Below, piece after piece: positions 44,521 to 51,843 of a DNA stretch of 64,000 nucleotides. The notes under the pieces were generated by a model that did no database searches, was not told the origin of the DNA, and worked only from the letters and a program-made list of their open reading frames with translations. Position numbers and translations under genes: made by a program. Numbering within the stretch: position 1 is the first letter of the stretch; each line of letters opens with the position of its first letter. The DNA comes from Chryseobacterium senegalense (GTDB lineage: Bacteria > Bacteroidota > Bacteroidia > Flavobacteriales > Weeksellaceae): the NCBI GenBank assembly GCA_001403755.1, contig CYUH01000015.1:474589-538588 (forward strand), given 5' to 3'.

Positions 44521-44554
44521 AAAAAATCTTTCAAAATAATTTGAAAGATTTTTT
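44521..44554. terminator. Bidirectional terminator between the TM2 gene and hemB
   Basis: Perfect 15-bp stem (44521-44535 with 44540-44554, core ATCTTTCAAA/TTTGAAAGAT), 4-nt loop, between convergent genes. Confidence 0.9.
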
Positions 44555-44572
44555 TGGAGAAATAAATTGGTG

Positions 44573-45565
44573 TTATTGGTTTAGCAAAATAGCTGCTTCT
44601 TTAGCTGCATAGGTGAAAATCATATCGGCACCGGCTCTTTTTATGCAAGTTAGACTTTCGATGATGGCTTGGTCATTATCCAACCAACCGTTTTGTGCAG
44701 CGGCTTTTAGCATGGCATATTCTCCGCTTACGTTGTAAACCGCAATCGGTAAATCGATCGATTCGCGAACCTTGGCAACAATATCCAGATAAGGCATTCC
44801 TGGTTTGATCATGATGATATCCGCACCTTCTGCAACATCTTTTAAGACTTCATCCATCGCTTCTCGGGAATTGTGGAAATCCATCTGATAGGTTTTTTTG
44901 TCTTTTGGAATCTCTGAGTTTTCCTTCGGGGCGGAATCTAACGCACTTCGGAAAGGTCCATAAAATGAACTTGCATATTTCGCAGCATAACTTAAAATGC
45001 CGACATCGGTGAAACCACCTTCTTCCAAGCCGGTTCTGATTGCGGCAACACGGCCGTCCATCATATCACTCGGAGCCAAAATATCTGCACCGGCCGCACC
45101 AAGCGAAACCGACATTTTTACCAAAGCGTCGTTTGTGGCATCATTGTCAATTTTTCCGTTGGCAATAATTCCGTCGTGGCCGTAAATAGAGTAGGGATCT
45201 AAAGCGACATCAGGCATTACAACCATTCCGGGAACAGCGTCTTTTATAGCTTTAATGGTATTTTGCATCAATCCGTTTTCGTTCCAAGATTCTGTTCCTT
45301 TATTATCTTTTAGGTTTTCAGAAACTTTCATGTAAAGATTTACGCCTTTTACCCCTAATGCGTATAATTCCTGGCATTCTTTTATAGTGAGGTCCAATGT
45401 TCTTCGGAATATGCCGGGCATTGATGGAATGGGCTCTTGTTTATTGTCGCCTTCCATAACGAAAATTGGCATCACTAAATCATTGGTCGTTAAAACGGTT
45501 TGTTGAACTAGAGCTCTAATAGATGGATTGGTACGCAATCTTCTATTTCTGGAATATATGATCAT
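44573..45565 (-). CDS. hemB: Porphobilinogen synthase (delta-aminolevulinate dehydratase)
   Basis: A 330-residue enzyme joining two 5-aminolevulinates to porphobilinogen, the first common step of heme synthesis. The two Schiff-base lysines are Lys196 (SYAAKYASSFYGPFR) and Lys254 (IMIKPGMPYLD); SDMMDGRV is also conserved. The cysteine triplet of zinc-dependent enzymes is replaced by Asp/Ser around DPYSIYGHDG (about 123-132), so this is the magnesium-type HemB. It is a single-gene unit between a terminator and TAAATTTG upstream. Heme supply links it loosely to the cytochrome and NO-reductase genes of the window. Confidence 0.94.
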   Translation of the reverse strand: MIIYSRNRRLRTNPSIRALVQQTVLTTNDLVMPIFVMEGDNKQEPIPSMPGIFRRTLDLTIKECQELYALGVKGVNLYMKVSENLKDNKGTESWNENGLMQNTIKAIKDAVPGMVVMPDVALDPYSIYGHDGIIANGKIDNDATNDALVKMSVSLGAAGADILAPSDMMDGRVAAIRTGLEEGGFTDVGILSYAAKYASSFYGPFRSALDSAPKENSEIPKDKKTYQMDFHNSREAMDEVLKDVAEGADIIMIKPGMPYLDIVAKVRESIDLPIAVYNVSGEYAMLKAAAQNGWLDNDQAIIESLTCIKRAGADMIFTYAAKEAAILLNQ

Positions 45566-45594
45566 TTTTGGAATGGTTTTTGAATTAGGATTTG

Positions 45595-45602
45595 CAAATT
45601 TA
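45595..45602 (-). promoter_or_regulatory. Candidate -7 box of hemB
   Basis: TAAATTTG on the minus strand, 29 nt before the hemB start. No clear -33 box at the expected spacing. Confidence 0.35.
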
Positions 45603-45624
45603 ATTATAGTTTTATTAAAAAACT

Positions 45625-45655
45625 ATTGTAAATAAATTGCATTTTCTTACATTTG
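45625..45655 (+). promoter_or_regulatory. Promoter of the T9SS-domain gene
   Basis: TTG (45625-45627), 20 nt, TACATTTG (45648-45655). The GTG start follows 34 nt later. Confidence 0.6.
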
Positions 45656-45688
45656 TAAGGATATTTATAAATATATAAGTTCTATAAG

Positions 45689-46045
45689 GTGAAAAAATTA
45701 TTATTTTCTTTAATTTTTATCGGTAGTTTAACAGTTTTTTCGGAAAAAATTTCCGCACAATCCGTTTATAGAGAGCCGATCGCTACATCTCAGAAATCTG
45801 ATGATGGAGTTTTGGTTGCGTATCCAAATCCTGCGAAGGACTTTATTATTGTAAAATCAAAAGACAGCGATTTAAAAATTAAATCGGTTACCTTTTATTC
45901 AATATTAGGAATGCACGTTGCGGAATATGCAGTAAATATGCATTCCGGAGAAATTCGGTTGGATAAACTGAAACCCGGGAAATATCTGATGCGATATACC
46001 ATGAGCGACAATACCCAGAAGGTCACCCAAATCGTAAAACAATAA
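45689..46045 (+). CDS. Short secreted protein with type IX secretion C-terminal sorting domain
   Basis: A 118-residue protein starting with GTG (45689). A signal peptide (to about residue 24, ending ISAQ) and some 20 residues lead straight into a type-A sorting domain: VAYPNPAKDFIIVKS, VTFYSILGMHV, LKPGKYLMRY and the end TQIVKQ. These domains normally sit behind a large cargo and direct it to type IX secretion and surface attachment. Here almost no cargo exists, so this may be a stand-alone surface protein or a decoy/remnant. The signature shows the organism has the type IX system. Its transcript has a promoter, but the apparent terminator is interrupted by an insertion sequence. Confidence 0.85.
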   Translation: MKKLLFSLIFIGSLTVFSEKISAQSVYREPIATSQKSDDGVLVAYPNPAKDFIIVKSKDSDLKIKSVTFYSILGMHVAEYAVNMHSGEIRLDKLKPGKYLMRYTMSDNTQKVTQIVKQ

Positions 46046-46051
46046 ATTTTT

Positions 46052-46060
46052 AATCCTTGA
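46052..46060 (+). terminator. Left arm of a split terminator hairpin
   Basis: AATCCTTGA here and TCAAGGATT at 47495-47503 are exact complements. Removing the insertion sequence and one TTT copy rebuilds a 9-bp stem with a TTTT loop, followed by TTATATTT, just after the T9SS-domain gene. Confidence 0.6.
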
Positions 46061-46063
46061 TTT

Positions 46064-46088
46064 TGGACTGCCCCCAAAAAGTTAGACA
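46064..46088 (+). repeat. Left terminal inverted repeat of the IS
   Basis: 25 nt starting TGGACTGCCCCC and ending TTAGACA; 21 of 25 match the right repeat. Confidence 0.85.
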
Positions 46089-46107
46089 CTTTTTAGGGGC
46101 ATTTTTT

Positions 46108-46632
46108 ATGGGGAAAAGTAAATATTCAGTAGACTTTAAATTAAAAGCTATAAAGAGATATCACAAAGGGGATATTGGAACAGACGATTTAGGAAAACGC
46201 ATTGGAGTTTGTGGTTCATTGGTTCGTAAATGGATAAAATTTTATGAACTTTATGGCGTTTCAGGACTTGTTCGGCTTTCCAATACGCATTACACAAAAG
46301 ATTTTAAATTAAAGATTTTATCAGTAATTGAGAAAGAGAATTTAAGTTTAAAAGAAGCGTCGAGAAGGTTTAATATTCCTGCGGAGTCCAGTATTCTTAT
46401 TTGGCAGCGTAATTACAAAAAAAATGGTATTTTAGGTTTAGAAAACAGACCCAGAGGAAGACCTAAAACCATGAGTAATTACAAGCGAAAAAAAAAGAAA
46501 ACAGGCAAACCCTTAACAAGGGAGGAAGAACTGTTGGAGAGGATTTATTATTTAGAAGCCGAGAACGCCATTTTAAAAAAGTTAGACGCCTTAATTCAGG
46601 AAAGGAAAAATCCAAAGCCATCGAAGAGTTAA
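46108..46632 (+). CDS. IS3-family transposase OrfA (helix-turn-helix)
   Basis: A 174-residue DNA-binding protein from the ATG at 46108 (MGKSKYSVDFK). It has two helix-turn-helix units (YKAIKRYHKG-type at the start and SLKEASRRFNIPAESSILIW in the middle) and a leucine-zipper-like end (EELLERIYYLEAENAILKKL). It binds the IS ends and multimerises. Near the end, at 46575-46581, the heptamer A AAA AAG in the zero frame allows a -1 shift into the orfB frame, which is open from there. The fused product would have about 451 residues. OrfA alone normally represses transposition. Confidence 0.93.
   Translation: MGKSKYSVDFKLKAIKRYHKGDIGTDDLGKRIGVCGSLVRKWIKFYELYGVSGLVRLSNTHYTKDFKLKILSVIEKENLSLKEASRRFNIPAESSILIWQRNYKKNGILGLENRPRGRPKTMSNYKRKKKKTGKPLTREEELLERIYYLEAENAILKKLDALIQERKNPKPSKS
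46575..46581 (+). promoter_or_regulatory. Programmed -1 frameshift site
   Basis: A AAA AAG read in the orfA frame. The -1 frame stays open for 31 codons to the first ATG of orfB, giving a transposase-like sequence (VRRLNSGKEKSKAIEELRQD), so a fused OrfAB is expected. Confidence 0.75.
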
Positions 46633-46673
46633 GGCAGGACTTTGATTTAGCAGTACTGCTGCATTGTACATCG

Positions 46674-47462
46674 ATGGCAAGAAGCAGTTTTTATTACTAT
46701 CAAAAACGCTTTCAAATGAAAGATAAATATGCGGAAATAAAAGAAATGATTAAGCAGGTTTATCATCGTCACAAAGGAAGGTTGGGCTATAGAAGAATTA
46801 CTTTGCTTTTGAAAGAAAAAGGAATTTTGATTAATCACAAAACTGTTTTACGACTTATGAAAATATTAGGATTAAAGAGTATTATCCGAGTGAAGAAATA
46901 TAAATCTTACAAGGGAGAGCAAGGGAAAATTGCGCCCAATGTTCTACAGAGGAATTTCAAATCGGACACTCCTAATCAGAAATGGGCAACCGATGTTACA
47001 GAGTTTAATGTATCGGGTAATAAACTTTACCTATCTCCAATCATCGATTTATTTAATGGTGAAATTGTCAGTTTTGACTTATCTGAAAGACCTGTGTTTA
47101 GCCAAATCATCAGAATGCTAAAGAAATCATTCAGAAAAGTAAAATCTACACAGAACATCATTCTACATTCTGATCAAGGTTGGCAATATCAAATGAAAGC
47201 TTATCAAAATATATTAAAAGAAAAAGGAATTGTTCAAAGTATGTCCCGAAAAGGAAACTGTTTGGACAATGCGGTGATAGAAAACTTTTTTGGAACGATA
47301 AAATCAGAAATGTTTTATACCAGAAAGTTTGGTTCCATTCAGGAACTTAAGAAGGAAATAGTGAAGTACATTCACTATTACAACAATGATAGAATAAGAC
47401 TCAATCTCAAAGGAAAGAGTCCGGTACAGTACCGAACTCTTTCCTTTGAAAATATTGTTTAA
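46674..47462 (+). CDS. IS3-family transposase OrfB (DDE integrase domain)
   Basis: 262 residues from the ATG at 46674, but probably made mainly as the C-terminal part of an OrfAB fusion through the frameshift upstream. The N-terminal HTH_21-like region contains RLGYRRITLLLKEKG. The rve catalytic core has the three acidic residues: Asp in KWATDVTEF, Asp in LHSDQGWQY and Glu in DNAVIENFFG, with the spacing typical of IS3. SMSRKGNCLDNA is the usual motif just before the Glu. The frame is intact and the 47460-47462 stop lies 28 nt from the right IS end. Confidence 0.95.
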   Translation: MARSSFYYYQKRFQMKDKYAEIKEMIKQVYHRHKGRLGYRRITLLLKEKGILINHKTVLRLMKILGLKSIIRVKKYKSYKGEQGKIAPNVLQRNFKSDTPNQKWATDVTEFNVSGNKLYLSPIIDLFNGEIVSFDLSERPVFSQIIRMLKKSFRKVKSTQNIILHSDQGWQYQMKAYQNILKEKGIVQSMSRKGNCLDNAVIENFFGTIKSEMFYTRKFGSIQELKKEIVKYIHYYNNDRIRLNLKGKSPVQYRTLSFENIV

Positions 47463-47465
47463 TTT

Positions 47466-47490
47466 TGTCTAAACTTTTGGGTGCAGTCTA
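47466..47490 (+). repeat. Right terminal inverted repeat of the IS
   Basis: 25 nt reading TGTCTAAACTTTTGGG to GCAGTCTA; complements the left repeat at 21 of 25 positions. Confidence 0.85.
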
Positions 47491-47494
47491 TTTT

Positions 47495-47503
47495 TCAAGG
47501 ATT
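47495..47503 (+). terminator. Right arm of a split terminator hairpin
   Basis: TCAAGGATT, the complement of 46052-46060 and now separated from it by the insertion sequence. Followed by TTATATTTAAT. Confidence 0.6.
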
Positions 47504-47561
47504 TTATATTTAATAATGGTTTTTAGGAGGTTCCGCTAAGATTTAACTGTAAAAAAATCAG

Positions 47562-47569
47562 TAATTTTG
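47562..47569 (+). promoter_or_regulatory. Candidate -7 box of ndh
   Basis: TAATTTTG, final G 5 nt before the ATG at 47574. The mRNA would be leaderless. Confidence 0.35.
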
Positions 47570-47573
47570 TCTC

Positions 47574-48836
47574 ATGGAAACCAGGGAGAAAATTATAATC
47601 ATCGGCGGTGGTTTTGCAGGACTTCAGCTTGCGAAAACACTTAATAATAGGAGAAAAAAAGTGATTGTTATCGATAAGGTAAACCATCACATGTTTCAAC
47701 CTCTTTTTTACCAAGTTGCGTGCGGCCGCATCGAGCCGAGCAATATTTCTTTTCCCTTCCGCAAAATATTCCAACGATCCAGAAATACGCAATATCGAAT
47801 GATTGAGGTGCAGAAAATTCTTCCGGATCAAAATAAAATAATTACTTCTGAGGCCGAATTTACCTACGATAAACTCGTTATCGCGACAGGTTGCAAAACC
47901 AATTTTTTCGGAAATTCTAAGATGGAAAACCTCACCTTCGGGATGAAGAATACTCAGGAAGCAATTGCAATCCGTAATCATGTGCTACTGACTTTCGAAA
48001 AATTAATCATTGAAAAAAGACGCAGCGACGATGGGAATTGGAATATCGTTATCGTTGGAAGTGGCCCCACCGGTGTAGAATTGGCCGGAGCCTTTGCAGA
48101 AATGAAAAAGGATATTCTGCCAAGAGATTACCCAAATATGAATTTTGATAATTTGAATATCATTTTGGTAAGTTCCACAGATACCCCACTGAACGTGATG
48201 AGTGCTGAAGCACAGAAAATGTCGGAGAAATATCTTCAAGAGCTTGGCGTGAATTTCATGAGTGGTGAAAGGGTTGTAGATTACGATGGCGACCGAGTTT
48301 TCTTGGAAAGTGGCAAAGAAATTCCTGCGAATAATGTGATTTGGGCAGCTGGTGTTACTGGAAATGTCATTGAAGGATTGAATCCTGAAATCATGGTTAG
48401 AAATCGCTACAAAACCGACCGTTTCAATCGTGTGCAAGGATACAGCAATATTTTCGCGATAGGAGATATTGCCTACATGGAAACTCCACTTTATCCTCAA
48501 GGTCATCCTCAAGTGGCGAATGTGGCTATTAATCAAGGGAAAAATTTAGGAAGAAACTTCCTTAGAAAATCAGACAGCGAGTGGGTAGAATATGAATATA
48601 ATGATCTCGGAAGCATGGCAACCATCGGCAAACACCGTGCGGTAGTGGATTTGCCGAATTTTAAATTCCAGGGTTTTTTGGCGTGGTACTTTTGGATGTT
48701 TTTGCATTTGATGCTTATTCTTTCGGTGCGGAACAAATTGGCAGTTTTCTTTAACTGGATGTGGAGTTATGTCAACAAAGATTCCTCCCTTCGCCTGATC
48801 ATCATCCCCAACAAAAAAAATAATACAGAACAATGA
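47574..48836 (+). CDS. ndh: Type II NADH:quinone oxidoreductase
   Basis: A 420-residue single-subunit flavoprotein passing electrons from NADH to quinone without pumping protons. Two dinucleotide folds are present: GGGFAG (11-16) for FAD and GSGPTG (162-167) for [22 protein letters not shown] and FAIGDIAYM are family motifs. The C-terminal stretch [16 protein letters not shown] (about 375-390) is the hydrophobic membrane-binding segment. A related NAD(P)/FAD oxidoreductase with another acceptor is possible, but the layout is typical of NDH-2. trmD overlaps its 3' end by 4 bases. Confidence 0.9.
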   Translation: METREKIIIIGGGFAGLQLAKTLNNRRKKVIVIDKVNHHMFQPLFYQVACGRIEPSNISFPFRKIFQRSRNTQYRMIEVQKILPDQNKIITSEAEFTYDKLVIATGCKTNFFGNSKMENLTFGMKNTQEAIAIRNHVLLTFEKLIIEKRRSDDGNWNIVIVGSGPTGVELAGAFAEMKKDILPRDYPNMNFDNLNIILVSSTDTPLNVMSAEAQKMSEKYLQELGVNFMSGERVVDYDGDRVFLESGKEIPANNVIWAAGVTGNVIEGLNPEIMVRNRYKTDRFNRVQGYSNIFAIGDIAYMETPLYPQGHPQVANVAINQGKNLGRNFLRKSDSEWVEYEYNDLGSMATIGKHRAVVDLPNFKFQGFLAWYFWMFLHLMLILSVRNKLAVFFNWMWSYVNKDSSLRLIIIPNKKNNTEQ

Positions 48837-49507
48837 GAATTGATATCATAAGTGTTTTACCGGAATTGATGGAAAGTCCGTTTCGAACGTCAATATTGAA
48901 ACGTGCCATGGATAAAGGTTTGGCGGAAGTTCATTTTTATAATTTGCGAGATTTCGGTTTAGGGAAGCATCGCCAAGTTGACGACGAACCATACGGTGGT
49001 GGTGCAGGAATGGTGATGATGATTGAGCCTTTGGACGTGTGTATTTCAGAGTTAAAGTCTCAGCGACACTATGATGAGGTGATCTATCTTACTCCGGACG
49101 GAGAAACTTTAAATCAAAAAATCGCTAATTCTTTGTCCATCCAAAAAAATCTGATCTTCTTATGCGGACATTATAAAGGAATTGATCAACGTGTACGAGA
49201 GCTGCATATTACCAAAGAAATTTCTATTGGCGATTATGTGTTAACAGGCGGTGAGCTCGCAGCTTGTGTTTTGGCAGATAGTGTGATAAGGCTTCTTCCA
49301 GGTGTTTTGAATGATGAGCAAAGCGCACTTACCGATAGTTTTCAGGACAATCTTCTTTCACCACCGATTTATACCAGACCTTCAGAATACAAGGGGTTGA
49401 AAGTTCCGGAAGTTTTGCTCAGTGGAAATTCTAAAAAAATTGAAGAGTGGCTTCACGACGAAGCTGTAAAAATTACTCAAGAAAAAAGACCTGATCTTTT
49501 GGATTAA
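48833..49507 (+). CDS. trmD: tRNA (guanine37-N1)-methyltransferase
   Basis: A 224-residue SPOUT methyltransferase that makes m1G37 and so prevents +1 frameshifts. Motifs are [41 protein letters not shown] (knot) and [15 protein letters not shown]. Length agrees with E. coli TrmD (255) minus a short C-terminal part, usual in Bacteroidota. In many bacteria trmD lies with rpsP and rimM; here those two are 9-10 kb away, so the usual cluster is split. It overlaps ndh by 4 bases (ATGA). Confidence 0.95.
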   Translation: MRIDIISVLPELMESPFRTSILKRAMDKGLAEVHFYNLRDFGLGKHRQVDDEPYGGGAGMVMMIEPLDVCISELKSQRHYDEVIYLTPDGETLNQKIANSLSIQKNLIFLCGHYKGIDQRVRELHITKEISIGDYVLTGGELAACVLADSVIRLLPGVLNDEQSALTDSFQDNLLSPPIYTRPSEYKGLKVPEVLLSGNSKKIEEWLHDEAVKITQEKRPDLLD

Positions 49508-49572
49508 TGCCAAACATAATTAATTATTTTTTTTAAATTTACAATTCGTAATAATGAAAGACAAATTTGCTG

Positions 49573-50550
49573 ATGATATCTAATGAATCTAAAGAGTTAA
49601 TTGCTTTTTACAATGTGGAAAATTTGTTTTCTCCTGATCCACCACAGGTTCATAAGTTGGATCCTACCTTGTCTGGACTCAGAAATTGGGATGAACGAAG
49701 GTATCAAAACAAGCTGTTCAAGATTGCTTATGTCTTTCAACTAATTCAAGAAACAGAAAAAACACTCCCTTTTCTTATCGGTCTTTCAGAAATTCAAGGA
49801 CAAAAACCTTTAGATGATTTGGTTGCAATGGAACCCTTTCATTCGAATTTTGGAGTAGTGCATTACGATTCCATGGATGAAAGAGGGGTGGATGTGGCGT
49901 TATTGTATGATAAAAATAAAGTAGAAATTATTTCTTCCGAACCGATTACTTATTTCTTTGAAATTGAGGATGATAATCCTTCAAACTACGATACAACAAG
50001 AGATGTGCTGTTTTGTAAGGTGAAATATTTGGGTGAAATCATCAATGTTTTTGTACTTCACCTTCCTTCGAAAAGGGAAAAAGATGTCAACAAACCTAAG
50101 CGGGATTATATCATCAAAGATCTTCGGGAAAAAGTGATTCAACTTATCAATCAAGAAAATGAGGCGGTAATTATTTGCGGAGATTTCAATGAAAATCCTA
50201 TTGACGAAAATTTAATGAATCTGCAATATGATTATAATTCTGAGAAAAAACTGATCAATCCCTACATCGATTTGTTCGAAGCTCAAAAATTCTCCACTTT
50301 TCATTATAAGGATGGCTTGCTTTTTGACCAAATAATCTTGTCGGAAAAATTTTTTATCGGTGATTTTGTTTTGAAATTTAGTGAAGCAAAAATTTTTAAT
50401 CATCTTAAATTGATGAATTACGATAAAAACTTTGCAGGCAGACCTTTCCGAACTTATGCTGGAACCCGATATTTAGGAGGTTACAGCGATCATTTCCCAG
50501 TAATTACAGAGCTTAAAAAAATAATAATACATAAAGAAGAATCGAATTAA
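49573..50550 (+). CDS. Endonuclease/exonuclease/phosphatase-family protein
   Basis: 325 residues from the ATG at 49573 (MISNESKELIAFYNVEN); two more upstream codons are non-ATG. The EEP fold is evident: FYNVENLF, GLSEIQGQKPL with the metal-binding Glu, VLHLPSKR, GDFNENP and YSDHFPV with the catalytic Asp-His. It has no signal peptide, so it acts in the cytoplasm, probably as a phosphodiesterase or nuclease; the substrate is unknown. It is followed by an Lrp/AsnC gene 2 nt downstream, which overlaps deoC by one base, so three genes are likely co-transcribed. Confidence 0.85.
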   Translation: MISNESKELIAFYNVENLFSPDPPQVHKLDPTLSGLRNWDERRYQNKLFKIAYVFQLIQETEKTLPFLIGLSEIQGQKPLDDLVAMEPFHSNFGVVHYDSMDERGVDVALLYDKNKVEIISSEPITYFFEIEDDNPSNYDTTRDVLFCKVKYLGEIINVFVLHLPSKREKDVNKPKRDYIIKDLREKVIQLINQENEAVIICGDFNENPIDENLMNLQYDYNSEKKLINPYIDLFEAQKFSTFHYKDGLLFDQIILSEKFFIGDFVLKFSEAKIFNHLKLMNYDKNFAGRPFRTYAGTRYLGGYSDHFPVITELKKIIIHKEESN

Positions 50551-50552
50551 AA

Positions 50553-51023
50553 ATGAAAAGCGCAGTACAATCAAGCTACCACTTGGATTCCGTTGATAAG
50601 GAAATCATTTATATGTTAATGGACAATGCAAAAACTTCTTTGGCTCACATCTCCAAAAATGTAGGTATTTCCACTACTGCTGTTCACCAAAGAATTAAAA
50701 AATTGGAGCAAGCAGGAGTGATCGAAAACTCTATTTCTTTTCTTAATCCAAAAAAAATTGGTTACAAAGTAGTTTCTTATATCGGGGTCTTCTTAGATCA
50801 ACCAAGCCATTATCATGATGCGATCAAGGCTTTAAATGATGTCAATGAAGTGGTAGAAGCTCATTATACCACCGGAAATTACACCATTTTCCTTAAAGTT
50901 CTTTGTCGAGATAATGATCACTTGATGGAAATTCTCAATAAATTACAAAAATTGAAAGGAGTAACAAGAACCGAAACTATCATATCTTTGGAACAAAGTA
51001 TTAACCGACAATTAAAAGTGTAA
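50553..51023 (+). CDS. Lrp/AsnC-family transcriptional regulator
   Basis: A 156-residue regulator. The N-terminal helix-turn-helix reads DSVDKEIIYMLMDNAKTSL, then ISKNVGISTTAVHQRIKKLE. The C-terminal RAM (ASNC_trans_reg) domain with VVEAHYTTGNYTIFLKV binds small effectors such as amino acids and builds octamers. It is placed immediately before deoC (one-base overlap, TAATG), so it may control nucleoside or amino-acid use; the target is not visible. Related flavobacterial proteins often stand alone. Confidence 0.93.
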   Translation: MKSAVQSSYHLDSVDKEIIYMLMDNAKTSLAHISKNVGISTTAVHQRIKKLEQAGVIENSISFLNPKKIGYKVVSYIGVFLDQPSHYHDAIKALNDVNEVVEAHYTTGNYTIFLKVLCRDNDHLMEILNKLQKLKGVTRTETIISLEQSINRQLKV

Positions 51024-51766
51024 TGAAAATTAATAATTACTTAGATTCTACTTATCTTAAAACACCACAACAATCGGGGTTAACAGAAGAAGAAACCAAA
51101 AAAAAAGTTGACGAACTCACCCGAGAAGCCATCGACAACCAGTTTTTTGAAGTGATGATTCGCCCGAATTTTGTGAAAGAAATCAAAGAATATTTGCTTA
51201 AAAATAATTCCGATGTGAAAGTCGGAACCGTGATTGGATTTCATGAAGGAACCGCAACTGTTGAAGAAAAATTATTCGAAGCACAACAAGCCATCAATGA
51301 TGGAGTGGATGAATTGGATTTTGTAATCAATTTTGAAGCCTATAAAAAAGGAGATTTGGAAACTCCGAAACAAGAATTTTTGAAAGGTTCTCAACTTGCA
51401 TTAGAAAATGGAAAAATCGTAAAATGGATTATCGAAATCGCTGCTCTTACCGATGAACAAATTGTTGATTTAACCAAAAATATCAGAATTTGGGCAGAAG
51501 ATAATTTTAAAGCCGAAGATTTACCAAAAATTTTCGTGAAATCATCCACTGGTTTTTATCCGACAGAAAACGGAAAACCCAACGGAGCGACCTTCGAGGG
51601 AATCAAATTGATGCTTGAAAACGCAGGTGCGCTTTCTGTAAAAGCAGCTGGCGGAGTGAAAAGTCCGGCAGATGCCGAAAAAATGATTGCTCTGGGAGTA
51701 AAAAGAATCGGAACTTCCTCCGCAAAAGCATTGGTATCCGACGAAGAAGCTCAAGCAGGATATTAA
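51023..51766 (+). CDS. deoC: Deoxyribose-phosphate aldolase
   Basis: A 247-residue class I aldolase cleaving deoxyribose 5-phosphate to glyceraldehyde 3-phosphate and acetaldehyde in deoxynucleoside breakdown. The Schiff-base lysine is Lys173 (FVKSSTGF), the proton-relay lysine is Lys207 (VKAAGGV), and the acid is Asp99 (DELDFVIN). These match E. coli Lys167, Lys201 and Asp102. The start ATG overlaps the Lrp stop. A strong hairpin follows. Confidence 0.96.
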   Translation: MKINNYLDSTYLKTPQQSGLTEEETKKKVDELTREAIDNQFFEVMIRPNFVKEIKEYLLKNNSDVKVGTVIGFHEGTATVEEKLFEAQQAINDGVDELDFVINFEAYKKGDLETPKQEFLKGSQLALENGKIVKWIIEIAALTDEQIVDLTKNIRIWAEDNFKAEDLPKIFVKSSTGFYPTENGKPNGATFEGIKLMLENAGALSVKAAGGVKSPADAEKMIALGVKRIGTSSAKALVSDEEAQAGY

Positions 51767-51791
51767 ATTATTCGATAGATAAAATTTTAAG

Positions 51792-51818
51792 AAATCGTGC
51801 CAATGGTGCGATTTTTTG
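51792..51818 (+). terminator. Intrinsic terminator of deoC
   Basis: 10-bp stem AAATCGTGCC/GGTGCGATTT (51792-51801 with 51805-51814, two G-U pairs), loop AAT, then TTTG. The -7 box of the next gene lies 12 nt further on. Confidence 0.75.
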
Positions 51819-51829
51819 TGTTTAAATCC

Positions 51830-51837
51830 TATTTTTG
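51830..51837 (+). promoter_or_regulatory. Candidate -7 box of the GH25 gene
   Basis: TATTTTTG, final G 7 nt before the ATG at 51844: a leaderless or nearly leaderless start. The TTTG at 51815-51818 is too close to be a normal -33 box. Confidence 0.35.
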
Positions 51838-51843
51838 CAAACC

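Larger units (their letters stand above)
46064..47490 (+). mobile_element. IS3-family insertion sequence (IS150 group), intact, about 1427 bp
   Basis: The terminal inverted repeats are 46064-46088 and 47466-47490, matching at 21 of 25 positions; the outer end reads TGGACTGC on the left and TAGACTGC on the right strand. A 3-bp TTT flanks both sides (46061-46063, 47491-47493), consistent with target duplication, though T runs make the exact boundary uncertain by a base or two. It carries overlapping orfA and orfB joined by a slippery A AAA AAG. Size, orfA length (174 residues) and two-frame design fit the IS150 group. Both genes are intact, so it may be active. Confidence 0.9.

Noticed and set aside
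47523..47981. A 152-codon frame antisense to ndh
   Set aside because: Overlaps the FAD-binding region of ndh, which has clear motifs; no independent support.
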